This document shows, one piece after another, positions 39,354 through 46,889 of a stretch of DNA of 59,748 nucleotides. The position numbers and the translations under genes were made by a program. Position 1 is the first letter of the stretch. Each line of letters begins with the position of its first letter. The stretch is from Apostichopus californicus (taxonomy: Eukaryota; Echinodermata; Holothuroidea; Aspidochirotida; Stichopodidae). The stretch is taken from assembly GCA_020650975.1 (NCBI GenBank), contig JAIPMN010000857.1:1-59748 (forward strand). Direction: 5' to 3'. Under the pieces are notes generated by a model. It was given only the letters and a program-made list of their open reading frames with translations, was not told the DNA's origin and searched no databases.

Positions 39354-40669
39354 TGTGTGAATAGTGCTGTTTTAATAAACAATTAGTTTGAAAAGTCAGA
39401 AAATGATTGCCAGTATCTTCCTTCTGGCTATTAATAGCAACCAACACAATGCCATAATATATGCTTGGAAGAGTTTTCCAGAAAGATTGCATCGTCTGTG
39501 TCTAAATCTGATAAAAACATAATAGTTCAATAGATTCAGGATTCGATGTGTATTTCAATTCCACCTATCTTTCTTTCTTTTTCAATAAACTTTACCGCAA
39601 AGTTCAAAGCTTAGATGTAGTTTACAGAGGCTTCAGGGGTTATGGCATTGAAGCTTCGTGTACAGTGCATTGCGCTTGTTTATAGCGCTGCAGATATTGT
39701 ATGTATGTATGTATTTTAGATCCTCCTGCAAGCAGGAACTCGCGAAGAAGCCATCATTGACTTATCAAAGCCGCAAGCTGACCGAAGTCAGTCTCTTAGA
39801 TTCATATTTAATGTCCATGATTATGAATTGTCAATTGTCAACAACTCTGTAACTGGACGACATACATTAATCTTTGAGTGACTCGAACTCGGGACCTTAT
39901 GATTGAAAGGCACCGGCGTTAACCACTGAGCTATTTATATATATATATCGTGGATTTAAAATGGATCTTCTTGTCTATCCATTTGCAATGAGGATAGAAT
40001 AAGATTTATACAAGTTTCTATGGGAAAATTTACTATTGAGTGGCCATCTCTCAAAGTAACTATAATTACTAACTAGTAATTAACTATTATTTCATGCAAA
40101 AACTAATGAAGGAAAGGTCACAAGTATCATACAGATCCTATGAATTTGTGGGAGAAGGTTACTTGCCAAAAAGTAACAACATGAACAATCTCTGTTCAAT
40201 TATCCTGTACCCTCCATCAAACAATCCCAAAATGTGTTGGATTTTGATGTTTCACTGGACACTTGGTATTTTTGGAGAATTTCTTTTATTTTAATATGCA
40301 CTGTAGAGTCCATCACTCTAAATAGTCCTCACATTTAATCACAATATAAAAACTTCAACATTTGAAACTGTTATTCTGTGAAACTGATTTTATATTTTAT
40401 GACATTTGTGTCAGGATTTAATGTTTTCTCTTCTTAGTTATATTTAATTTTGAAAACAAATTGAGATGACAATATTTTGTAATTTTGTATGATTTTTGTT
40501 TTTTGTTCCTTTCTCTCAGACTATGAAAGACATTGTTGGTAACCCGGAGGATGAACGTCATGGTGAGTTTTACCTCCAGCCATGGATCCAGGAAGCCGTA
40601 CGTCGGTATTTCTATGCCAAGGTCCAACAAAGACGTGCAGAACTGGAGCAAGCTCTAGGAAACTCTTAG
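6131..40669 (+). CDS. SWI/SNF (BAF) complex subunit SMARCD / BAF60, 5'-incomplete, ten exons (span includes introns)
   Basis: The product is a core accessory subunit of the BAF/PBAF ATP-dependent chromatin remodelling complexes. It acts in the nucleus and links the remodeller to transcription factors. Joined exons give 436 residues against about 515 in human SMARCD1, so roughly 80 N-terminal residues are missing. In order: a Gly/Pro/Met-rich start (about 1-25), the basic segment QSRKRH and KKRRMADK, the conserved [19 protein letters not shown] block, [20 protein letters not shown], the SWIB domain (about residues 218-290, starting [11 protein letters not shown]), [11 protein letters not shown], and the C-terminal [15 protein letters not shown] and VQQRR segments. 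All nine intron junctions are phase-compatible. Invertebrates usually have one SMARCD gene, so assignment to vertebrate paralogue 1, 2 or 3 is not meaningful. An in-frame ATG at 6143 could serve as a start, but the strong acceptor before 6131 argues for an upstream coding exon. Confidence 0.96.
6262..6802 (+). other. SMARCD intron a-b
   Basis: AT-rich 541-bp intron ending CCTTCAG. Nothing else was recognised in it. Confidence 0.8.
6803..6971 (+). CDS. SMARCD exon b
   Basis: This exon completes the split codon (AG+C, Ser) and encodes 56 residues including [28 protein letters not shown] and [16 protein letters not shown], the most conserved N-terminal block of the BAF60 family. The donor is a consensus GTAAGT at 6972 and the exon ends in phase 0. 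Confidence 0.97.
7875..7998. repeat. 62-bp direct duplication, two copies
   Basis: A unit starting TGTTGTTT, passing through TTAATCCTCATAA and ending CCTACAG occurs at 7875-7935 and again at 7936-7998, with a handful of substitutions and indels. It is intronic and no function is evident. Confidence 0.8.
12558..12607. repeat. Perfect inverted repeat, 23-bp arms with a 4-nt loop
   Basis: Positions 12558-12580 are the exact reverse complement of 12585-12607 with GCGT between them. The word AACTGTTTGAAGTA also occurs as a direct repeat on both sides, at about 12544 and 12665. An RNA from either strand would fold as a fully paired hairpin. No transposase or known terminal-repeat signature is visible. 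Confidence 0.9.
19381..19466. repeat. 17-bp tandem repeat, five diverged copies
   Basis: Units of the type GAATCAcGATCAAATTT start at about 19381, 19399, 19416, 19433 and 19450. Each carries a partly palindromic GATC/ATCATGAT core. This is a degenerate intronic array. Confidence 0.8.
24479..25460. repeat. 30-bp minisatellite, GGTGTCCTAGAAGGAGGGGG type, about 33 units
   Basis: The basic unit is GTGTCCTAGA AGGAGGGGGT ACAGTGGAAT. Variant units are shortened by a few bases (for example TACAGTAGGTGTCGTAGAAGG) or lack one G. The strand shown is G-rich with a G5-6 tract in nearly every unit. Since 30 is divisible by three, long open frames appear on both strands (Gly/Val/Leu-rich one way, Pro/Thr-rich the other). 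They are by-products of the repeat, not genes. Confidence 0.95.
26268..26393 (+). CDS. SMARCD exon c
   Basis: The acceptor is TTCTTTCAG and the donor GTATGT; the exon is in phase 0 at both ends. Its 42 codons encode [14 protein letters not shown], an acidic linker, and [13 protein letters not shown], aligning with the KRKLRIFISNTFNP and [13 protein letters not shown] segments of vertebrate SMARCD. The 3' 75 bases of this exon are duplicated downstream (see 26477-26634). Confidence 0.97.
26319..26634 (+). repeat. 158-bp tandem duplication of the exon c 3' end with donor and intron start
   Basis: Copy 1 (26319-26476) runs from the codon CCT inside exon c through the GTATGT donor into a C-rich intron tract. 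Copy 2 (26477-26634) repeats this with few changes. In the 75-bp coding part I see two differences, AAA to AAG and GGA to GGG, both synonymous. Copy 2 keeps the donor at 26552. It lacks the original acceptor, but the copied C-rich tract precedes an AG at 26490-26491. Use of that AG would define a 60-bp exon (26492-26551) in phase 0 that inserts 20 residues without a frameshift. Confidence 0.92.
26635..27400 (+). other. Remainder of SMARCD intron c-d
   Basis: AT-rich intron sequence after the duplicated segment, ending in the acceptor TTTTACAG. Apart from a C-rich patch and a G run near 26625 I see nothing in it. Confidence 0.7.
27401..27514 (+). CDS. SMARCD exon d
   Basis: Its 38 codons, in phase 0 at both ends, start [18 protein letters not shown] and end PDNHLVE, closely matching the [20 protein letters not shown] block of BAF60. 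The donor is GTAGCT at 27515. The residues just after the exon c/d junction are the only part that looks diverged from vertebrate SMARCD. Confidence 0.97.
27515..29602 (+). other. SMARCD intron d-e
   Basis: A 2.1-kb AT-rich intron with a CCCC-rich patch near 27870. It ends in a TA dinucleotide run that directly precedes the acceptor ATTTACAG. No other element was recognised. Confidence 0.7.
29603..29704 (+). CDS. SMARCD exon e
   Basis: Its 34 codons encode [19 protein letters not shown] and a Leu-rich strand ([10 protein letters not shown]), equivalent to [19 protein letters not shown] and CTVLLMLDYQ of the human protein. It runs phase 0 to phase 0. The acceptor lies only a few bases after a (TA)n tract that acts as an unusual U/A-rich polypyrimidine region. 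Confidence 0.97.
29705..32011 (+). other. SMARCD intron e-f
   Basis: A 2.3-kb intron with TG/TATG microsatellite at about 29830-29875, G-rich runs at about 30144 and 30680, and a 12-bp AGTACATTATTC triplication at about 30468-30503. A DR4-like pair of AGGTCA half-sites lies at 30010-30025. A less AT-rich patch at about 30990-31110 has no coding signature. Confidence 0.7.
30010..30025 (+). promoter_or_regulatory. DR4-type AGGTCA direct repeat (possible nuclear receptor site)
   Basis: AGGTCA, four T residues, then AGGTCA. Two perfect half-sites spaced by four are the configuration bound by receptors of the thyroid hormone receptor/LXR type. It is intronic, with no other support, and could be chance. 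Confidence 0.2.
32012..32173 (+). CDS. SMARCD exon f (SWIB domain, first part)
   Basis: Its 54 codons encode [40 protein letters not shown] and a diverged end (NNDNYFQQ). This is the bulk of the SWIB fold, a domain related to MDM2 SWIB used for protein contacts. It is phase 0 at both ends with donor GTATGT. The 3' end is partly duplicated in the following intron. Confidence 0.98.
32114..32345 (+). repeat. About 150-bp tandem duplication of the exon f 3' end and donor, with a 20-bp deletion
   Basis: The exon end starting CACAAGCTGCAGGACCC (32114) plus the donor and about 55 bp of intron recur from 32264. Copy 2 has CACAAGCTGCAGGACCCACA and a second GTATGT donor at 32304 with a near-identical intron start. 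It lacks 20 bases equivalent to 32147-32166, so its reading frame is broken and it cannot substitute for the real exon end. Confidence 0.92.
32346..33460 (+). other. Remainder of SMARCD intron f-g
   Basis: About 1.1 kb of AT-rich intron with a pyrimidine-rich patch near 33240-33285. It ends at the acceptor ATTCCTTCAG. No other feature was seen. Confidence 0.7.
33461..33613 (+). CDS. SMARCD exon g (SWIB domain end)
   Basis: Its 51 codons encode [20 protein letters not shown], completing the SWIB domain, then a linker and [12 protein letters not shown], a hallmark BAF60 segment. It is phase 0 at both ends, with donor GTGAGT. Confidence 0.98.
33640..33800 (-). mobile_element. tRNA-derived SINE-like segment
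   Basis: On the minus strand, GGGTAGCTCAGTTGG (33732-33718) matches a Pol III A box and GGTTAGAATCC (33693-33683) is a near-match to the B box GGTTCGANTCC, at tRNA-like spacing. This is a tRNA-derived SINE head with decayed boundaries. No intact tRNA acceptor stem is evident. It lies in SMARCD intron g-h, opposite in direction to the gene. Confidence 0.65.
33930..34060 (-). mobile_element. Second tRNA-derived SINE-like segment
   Basis: On the minus strand, TAACTTCAGTCGGTAG (34038-34023) resembles an A box and GCTTCGAATCC (33999-33989) a B box. It shares orientation and short words (CAATGGAC, GGATTC) with the tRNA-like segment about 300 bp away. The two may be halves of one dimeric element or two related insertions. 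Confidence 0.55.
34061..36189 (+). other. Rest of SMARCD intron g-h
   Basis: It contains a 49-bp direct duplication (34123-34213), a TTCG/TTCA/TTTA tetranucleotide run (about 34526-34566), a small stem followed by CGAAACGTCC near 35000-35030 that resembles retroelement end sequences, and a long C/T-rich tract at 35975-36120. No coding exon was seen. Confidence 0.7.
34123..34213. repeat. 49-bp direct duplication
   Basis: GGAGGTGATATTAAAA, then a PuPyAGTATTTT block, then GAGGTAACT or TAGGTAACT, occurs at 34123 and again at 34172 with a few changes. Confidence 0.8.
36190..36270 (+). CDS. SMARCD exon h
   Basis: Its 27 codons encode [20 protein letters not shown] and IANLDNK, matching [20 protein letters not shown] of human SMARCD1. 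It is phase 0 at both ends. The donor AAG|GTCTGT departs from the usual GTRAGT and is the weakest donor of the gene. Confidence 0.97.
36271..38632 (+). other. SMARCD intron h-i
   Basis: A 2.4-kb AT-rich intron with a C-rich patch (about 37918-37941) and a GGTGGGTGGGGGTGGGG run (about 38022-38044). It ends CATCTCCACAG. No other feature was recognised. Confidence 0.7.
38633..38755 (+). CDS. SMARCD exon i
   Basis: Its 41 codons encode [20 protein letters not shown] and [20 protein letters not shown], corresponding to the predicted coiled-coil region after the SWIB domain. It is phase 0 to phase 0 with donor GTGAGT. Confidence 0.98.
39143..39168. other. Poly-G / single N / poly-C junction (assembly uncertainty)
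   Basis: A run of G, one undetermined base at 39156, then a run of C, bounded by CT and AG, so the whole is palindromic. It is the only ambiguous base in the window. A base-calling or gap-joining artefact is likely. Confidence 0.8.
39313..39351. repeat. (TA)n microsatellite
   Basis: About 19 uninterrupted TA units in SMARCD intron i-j. Confidence 0.9.
39699..39934 (-). mobile_element. tRNA-derived SINE, nearly full length, minus strand
   Basis: Read on the minus strand it starts with TAGCTCAGTGGTTAACGCC (A box) near 39933 and has a B box-like GGTCCCGAGTTCGAGTC near 39883-39899. It continues into the family-specific body (GACTTCGGTCAGCTTGCGG, CGCGAGTTCCTGCTTGC) and ends in a (ATAC)n tail at 39699-39712. 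It belongs to the same family as the copies at 42444-42581 and 42988-43247. Confidence 0.85.
40520..40669 (+). CDS. SMARCD exon j (terminal)
   Basis: Its 49 codons plus TAG encode [39 protein letters not shown] and a short tail ending ALGNS, matching the C-terminus of human SMARCD1 (NPEEERRAEFYFQPW, VQQRRQELEQALG). Confidence 0.98.
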   Translation, partial: TMKDIVGNPEDERHGEFYLQPWIQEAVRRYFYAKVQQRRAELEQALGNS

Positions 40670-40816
40670 TGGAGGAAGAAGGCAGCAATTGAGTTGAAAT
40701 CGCTAAGTTTAAACAGTAGTTTGAAATGTAATAGATGTAATTAGCAAAGTCAAAATTCACCACCCCTTATCTTGTTTAAAGATTAGCTTGAAAGTGATAC
40801 ACATCTATATTTCATT

Positions 40817-40822
40817 AATAAA
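40817..40822 (+). terminator. Candidate SMARCD polyadenylation signal
   Basis: AATAAA lies 148 bases after the SMARCD stop codon. It is the first canonical signal downstream. Whether it is the main site cannot be told from sequence. Confidence 0.5.
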
Positions 40823-42443
40823 AACAAAGTGTTATGTAGTTATGTGTTATTGAACTACCATCCCATTTATTGGGGTGGCAAAACATGTTACAGAAGTAGA
40901 GGGCAGTATGTAAGAATTATTATAGGGAAGCCAGGAGTGCTGTCAGACACATAGCTAGGGCCTATCAGCTTCCTTGTGGTTTTAAAACAACGTAGTGTAG
41001 AGAAAAACAAACATGTAAATGAACAATGTAGTTGTACACCAACATATGTGTTTTAAAGAAACCACTATTTAGAAATACCCCTTCTTTCTCTCACACCTTA
41101 GCCATGTTGTATTGATGTGGTGGTCACCTCGATAAATTAACGACATAGAAGGCTTGATGAAAACCTTTGTCTTCTTACAATAAATTATGAATTGGTGTAC
41201 TCATGACACTATTTTCACTTCTTGGCACAATTCCATCATAATTACACCGTTACTTTAAAACTTTGACTTTGATTCCTCAAGCTGATTCCTTAAGCACAGA
41301 CTGATTCCTTAAGCACACCAGCAAGTGAAATAATGTAATTTGATTGTTTTATAACAACAGTAAGTCGGCTTCAATGTTGTGCACATTCCCTGATAATGCT
41401 TATTAGTATTGCTCTCCTTTTTGTAACATATTCAACTTTCTGGATGCAATGTGGTCCAAATTCTCCCCAAACATAGTGTATTGACAAGATTGAAAAATAA
41501 GTTAAATGCAACAGTTAAGCAGACCTTCCAACCCCGTAAAGAATTCTTGCCGGAACAAGTCAAATACGCCTAAAAACTCATTTCGGCTATTATACAAAAC
41601 ATCGATATAAATCTTCTTTACTTTGTCCTACTGGTTGTAGGTTTCTACATGTGATAGTTAGAGATCATTCCTTGAGCTGATAACACCAAACCATCAGTCT
41701 CAAAAATTTGGTTGGCAGGTATGGTTAAGGAAAGTATGTGGTAATCGTGTAGTCAGTGAGCACGTGCTGTATTGTAGGGTTATACACTAAACTTTAAGAT
41801 TAAATTAGAACAGAAGTAATGGGAGCTAAAATATGCAAGCTGACAGTTACTGATATCATATATTGATATGTGATTGATTGATTGATATAAAGTTAATAGC
41901 TTGAAATATTGTTAAGTTTAATATGAGTATATCTGCATTAAAGCAGCAACTATCCATTTCTTAACAAGGGTCTTTGGATTTTATTAAAAGTACCTTTTCT
42001 AGTCCTTAAATTATGTCCGAGTCATAGTATGGTAGGGTCTGTGAAGCAACCAACATCTAGCAAAATGCTCCATTTTTGAAACAAGCAAGTTTTGTAACAG
42101 TTAGTTCAAAATAATAGTAGGAATCTTTCTGTCATTTGTAAAATAACAAGCATATCATGTTTAGTTCATTTTATTTCTCAGATACCATTTTTAACAATGC
42201 CATTGTGTTAAGTGATGCCTTGTGTGCATTGGGTTCATTTTTAAGCACAACCATCTTTTTCTTTCTTTATTGTTTATTTTCTATTTCCATTTCATTTCCT
42301 TTTTATTTAGTTTGTAGTTTCACAGATAACATTTCAAAAGATGAGATCACTGAATGTTTTTGTATCGTCTTCTCTTATTTCTTTACGAAATGGGTTTAAA
42401 ATCTTTGCTACACAAAGAATGCCTGACATACTTTCATTAATAC
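40823..42443. other. 3' flank of SMARCD
   Basis: AT-rich sequence, possibly an extended 3' UTR, with a short GATTGATT repeat near 41873. Open frames here (for example 42157-42399, Phe/Ser-rich) look like chance. Confidence 0.5.
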
Positions 42444-42581
42444 TATGTATGTATGTATGTATGTATGTATGTATGTATGTATGTATGTATGTATGTTAGA
42501 TCCTCCTGCAAGCAGGAACTCGCGAAGAAGCCATCATTGGCTAATCAAAGCCGCAAGCTGACCGAAGTCAGTCTTTTAGAC
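42444..42581 (-). mobile_element. 5'-truncated tRNA-derived SINE with long (ATAC)n tail
   Basis: On the minus strand it has only the 3' body (GACTTCGGTCAGCTTGCGGC through CGCGAGTTCCTGCTTGC), followed by about 13 tetranucleotide ATAC units (GTAT on the + strand, 42444-42497). The tRNA-like head is absent. The body is nearly identical to that of the copy at 39699-39934. Confidence 0.85.
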
Positions 42582-42869
42582 TAATATCAGCAACAAATGT
42601 CAGTACCATCTATCGTGTGTGGGTTAAACTGGAGATTCCTGCTCTCAAAAGAATGTTAGCAAGCCTGGTCATGATTATCACCCATTTGTTTGCTCTTGCT
42701 ATTTGAGGGCAACTTAAAATTTAGAATGCTGATCCAAGTCACCATTTATATAAAGGATGGGATGGGGCAGGAAGTGTTCCTATAACACCAATAAATCACA
42801 TGTTGACAAGAAGAAAATGTAGTTGAGAAAGTTTCGGCAAGAAGAGAATTCAAACTGTCTGTTATGCCT

Positions 42870-44036
42870 GGTTAATCAATATTAACCCTGGTTAATCAGT
42901 ATGATCCCTGGTCAACCATTATGATCCCTGGTCTATCAGTATGATCCCTGGTCTATCAGTATGATCCCTGGTCTATCAGTATGATCCGGAGTGTATAGAG
43001 AGGCGGAGTGTATAGCCTAGTGGTTAACGCCGGCGTCTCCCAGTCATGAGATCCCCGGTTCGATTCCCCGCCCACAGCAATGTGTGTCGTCTGGCAAGGG
43101 TGTTGTTCAATAACAACTTCCCGACATGGACGTTAAATGGATGTGTGCCGAGAGATTGGCTTCGGTCGGCTTGCGAGTCTATAAGCCTTCATGGCTTCTT
43201 TCGCGAGTTCCTGCTTGCGGGAAAATCACATATACATACATACATACATCCCTGGTCTATCAGTATGATCCCTGGTCTATCAGTATGATCCCTGGTCTAT
43301 CAGTATGATCCCTGGTCAATCAGTATGATCCCTGGTCAATCAGTATGATCCCTGGTCAATCAGTATGATCCCTGGTCTATCAGTATGATCCCTGGTTAAT
43401 CAGTATGATCCCTGGTCTATCAGTATGATCCCTGGTCAATCAGTATGATCCCTGGTCTATCAGTATGATCCCTGGTCTATCAGTATGATCCCTGATCTAT
43501 CAGTATGATCCCTGGTCTATCAGTATGATCCCTGGTTAATCAGTATGATCCCTGGTCTATCAGTATGATCCCTGGTTTATCAGTATGATCCCTGGTCTAT
43601 CAGTATGATCCCTGGTTAATCAGTATGATCCCTGGTCTATCAGTATGATCCCTGGTTAATCAGTATGATCCCTGGTTTATCAGTATGATCCCTGGTCTAT
43701 CAGTATGATCCCTGGTTAATCAGTATGATCCCTGGTCTATCAGTATGATCCCTGGTCAATCAGTATGATCTCTGGTTAATCAGTATGATCCCTGGTTAAT
43801 CAGTATGATCCCTGGTTAATCAGTATGATCCCTGGTCTATCAGTATGATCCCTGGTTTATCAGTATGATCCCTGGTCTATCAGTATGATCCCTGGTTAAT
43901 CAGTATCTCTGGTTAATCAGTATGATCCCTGGTCAATCAGTATGATCTCTGGTTAATCAGTATGATCCCTGGTTAATCAGTATGTTCCCTGGTCAATCAG
44001 TATGATCCCTGGTCAATCAGTATGATCCCTGGTTAA
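42870..44036. repeat. 20-bp minisatellite, about 45 units, split by a SINE
   Basis: The unit is CAGTATGATCCCTGGTCTAT. Units differ almost only in the last four bases (CTAT, CAAT, TAAT, TTAT), with rare changes such as TCTCTGG. One 15-base unit lacks part of the core near 43905. The array begins with diverged units at about 42870 and is interrupted at 42988-43247 by a SINE. Confidence 0.95.
42988..43247 (+). mobile_element. Full-length tRNA-derived SINE inserted in the minisatellite
   Basis: It has an A box in TAGCCTAGTGGTTAACG (43013-43029) and a perfect B box GGTTCGATTCC (43057-43067). An unrelated body (TTGGCTTCGGTCGGCTTGCG, CGCGAGTTCCTGCTTGCGGG) and a (ATAC)n tail follow. The insertion is bounded by ATCC at 42984-42987 and 43248-43251, a 4-bp apparent target duplication inside a repeat unit. 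The word GGAGTGTATAG is doubled at its 5' end. Confidence 0.92.
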
Positions 44037-46670
44037 ATAGGTATCCAAGGTCCCTAGCCACCCACATACAGCTGGATTATTCATTAGGTAGATCATAGGA
44101 CTTTATGATGAGGTTATGGTTATGATAGGTCCAAGCCTTATTCCAATCTTATAATTTCTTGGTTTTTTCAAACTTCTTTATACTTTTCTGGTCCATTTGT
44201 GATGCTACGTTGTCATATATACATCTAGGAGAGTATTTCATCCACAATAAATGCACAAGAAGATTACAGTCAAAGAAGAAACAGATTGTATTAACCCTTC
44301 ACATATCCTAATTGATTGTTGCATGAATGGCAGACAAAAATATTAGACACAAAAATATATAATTTGCACTTGATAACCAACGACTTCACTATCATAGTAA
44401 AAAGATCAAATATATACAGACACAATTAATATTAATTGACAAAAAGAATAATTACCACAGAAATCTTAAATGGTACTGATTTATACAACCACCCTTGCTC
44501 CCTCCCCCCCCCCCCTCCCTCCTCTTCTTACTTGCCCGAGTACAAAATCTCTTTCATTAATGAAGTGCACCAATTACAACAACAAAAATCATAGAGGGGA
44601 GAATTCACAGAGGATTCAGACTCCAGAATAAACATTGTGGATAACATTTATAGAAAATCAGAAGTTAATACCAAACAGTTGTTAAAAGAACCATCAGCTT
44701 AGCCACGTTTTACTACTTCTTGAACTTAAAACAAAAACACTTTATAGGGTTGACAAAATAGTTCAACACCAAATTTTTGTTTTCAAATGAAACTAAAACA
44801 GAACTCTCACTTAACCTATTACCCTTACCCACAACTTCTTTAAAGCACTGAACCATGGTTTAAAAATACCTTGTTTATCAAAAAGGTGTAATTTATCAAG
44901 CCAAGTGTGTCATTCAATCCTACCTGGTTATTCCAAAATGTTTACTGGCGAAGGAATTAATGAGTTTCATAGTAGTATATATAAAGCGTTATAACATTAT
45001 AACCACTAAGTACCTGGATTATAAACACCAAGGATGAAAAATGAAATAACACCAATAACAAATCAAAGTTAAAAATGGGAAAACATTTAGACTATTTATC
45101 TGACTTATGTATCCCATGTAACACAAATCAATTGTTATAATAAACAATACCCTGGAATCGTAGCCATTTGCTGATAATACTTCTCAAGAACGAAGAGTTA
45201 CAATGCGGCAATATTGTTTGCAGAAATCCATGTTGCAGATTCCAACGAAAATGGAAACACTTATTTTCTTTTATGCTGTATAAGAATTTTCAGTTTATAA
45301 GGTTTTGACAAACATTCAAATATGAAAACCACAAATCAAAAGTTTGGTTGGCTCTTTGCTTGTAAATAAAACAGTTTTTTTATTTTGGAGTGTTCAATGA
45401 ACACGTTGATTCCTCTGTAGTAAAAGTATTCACTCTTAAATGATTTGTAATTCATCCACAAATTGTTATGAAAATGCCCCCCAAAAAATTGTTGGGGTAG
45501 TTTTCAGAGAGTTCTATGTTTTACTTTTATGTTGATTGGATGTTCTGGTATATTAAAGAATGTCTTGAGGCACAGAATTAATTCTGCTATGTTAAAGAAT
45601 GTTAAAAAACACCATTATAAGTCCAGGTCGTATTTCCATAACACTTTTAAATGTTTGAGAAATGACCCTTTAAACAGCTGGCTTCATCAATTAAAGTGAC
45701 TGAACCATCTAGTCTAATACACAGACAAACAGGGCAGTTTTCACAGACGCAACACGTACGGTAATGGGAGTTACACAGAAAACACGGTGGAAAGGTTTGG
45801 ATGAAGTGACCAAACACAGAGATCTCATAGTTAAAAACCAACATGGACACAATATGGAACAATGGTAGATGCCTAGAATTGTCGACAAGTCAGTTGACCC
45901 GATAGATGTAGCTTGTAACAGGTGGAAAAGTTCTGCAAGGCTTAGGAGAACACAAGAGCATCAGGATTCGGTGTTTACCACATAACTGAGCCCCGATCAA
46001 TAAATTGAGGATGTTACCAAAGCTTCAGCAAAGAGTACTCTTTCACAATACAAATTTGGAGCTGATTACTGGTCTCCCGATTCACCATCTGGCTGTAGAC
46101 CCTTTAAAGTGTCTTTCCAGGGGTGCAAAGACCTCCATTCTATGCTACCTTCCCAGGCATTAACTATTCTTCATGTGACTTTGATAGGTCGGTGAAAACA
46201 CCCACGAGCCTTAAACTGTACTGTTAATCTACTGCAACAGAGATTAACGATGCCTTTAGACAAACTTCCAGATTTCAAGCAAGGTACTTAATTAAGAAAA
46301 TAAGACTAGAATAAAGCTGTAAGAGTTCCAGAATTAGCCATTGTTGATTCACAAATAATAGCATTCATACTGATGTAAGAAAATCATTATAAAATCACAA
46401 AAAGTTCAATTTTTACTTGAAATGTACATAGCTGTGTTGAAATCAATGGAATTGTCTTGTTGTATGTCAATGCTAGGTTAATGCAGTATATATAAAGTCC
46501 CTTTCATTCGTAATTGACAGTCCATGTTTTGTACATGAATATTAATTATTTAATGGTTGAATTTGACTAACTATTTGGTAAGTAATCATATGTCCAATGT
46601 ATGTTATACAGAAAGAATGGTTATGTCAACTTGAGGCTAAATAAAACAAAAAAGAAGTGGATATGATTTT
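44037..46670. other. Intergenic / probable 3' UTR of the VOPP1-like gene
   Basis: AT-rich with no coding signal; a C-rich run occurs near 44500. On the minus strand, candidate polyadenylation hexamers lie at 46549-46554 (ATTAAA) and 45379-45384 (AATAAA), so part of this stretch is probably the 3' UTR of the gene ending at 46671. Confidence 0.5.
45379..45384 (-). terminator. Candidate polyadenylation signal of the VOPP1-like gene
   Basis: This is a canonical AATAAA on the minus strand (TTTATT on +) after the stop codon at 46671, about 1.3 kb away. A nearer variant ATTAAA is at 46549-46554. Either or both could be used. Confidence 0.3.
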
Positions 46671-46889
46671 CTAACTGTCGTCGCTAGGTGCAGTTGGAGT
46701 GAGCATATGTGTGTATGCGGGTGGCTGCCCTGCGTTGGTTGGTGGGGGTGGACTCTGAGCCGGAAGTGGACCTGGGGGGTACATAGGCTGTTGCTGGAAC
46801 TGAGGAGGATAAGCATACTGCTGGGTTGGATAAGGCATAGCAGCTGGTGGGCCTTGGTATGCTGGATACAGGTCAGGCTTTGATGTAAC
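46671..46889 (-). CDS. VOPP1-like exon 5 (terminal)
   Basis: The acceptor is TTTTCATCCTAG. Its 72 codons plus TAG encode the Pro/Tyr/Gln-rich tail with a PPAY motif (QPPAYTHMLTP) and an acidic end (PSDDS). Confidence 0.9.
   Translation of the reverse strand, partial: VTSKPDLYPAYQGPPAAMPYPTQQYAYPPQFQQQPMYPPGPLPAQSPPPPTNAGQPPAYTHMLTPTAPSDDS

Larger units (their letters stand above)
38756..40519 (+). other. SMARCD intron i-j
   Basis: A 1.8-kb intron holding a poly-G/N/poly-C junction (39143-39167), a (TA)n run (about 39313-39351) and a minus-strand tRNA-derived SINE (39699-39934). It ends TTTCTCTCAG. Confidence 0.75.

Noticed and set aside
43013-43080. tRNA gene
   Set aside because: The A and B boxes are good, but there is no matching acceptor stem, the anticodon loop is irregular, and the sequence continues into a repeated SINE body with an (ATAC)n tail.
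43046-43308. Open frames through the SINE and minisatellite
   Set aside because: They are generated by non-coding SINE and repeat sequence.
42870-44036. CRISPR-like regular repeat array
   Set aside because: Units are contiguous with no unique spacers, and the host is clearly a eukaryote; this is a minisatellite.
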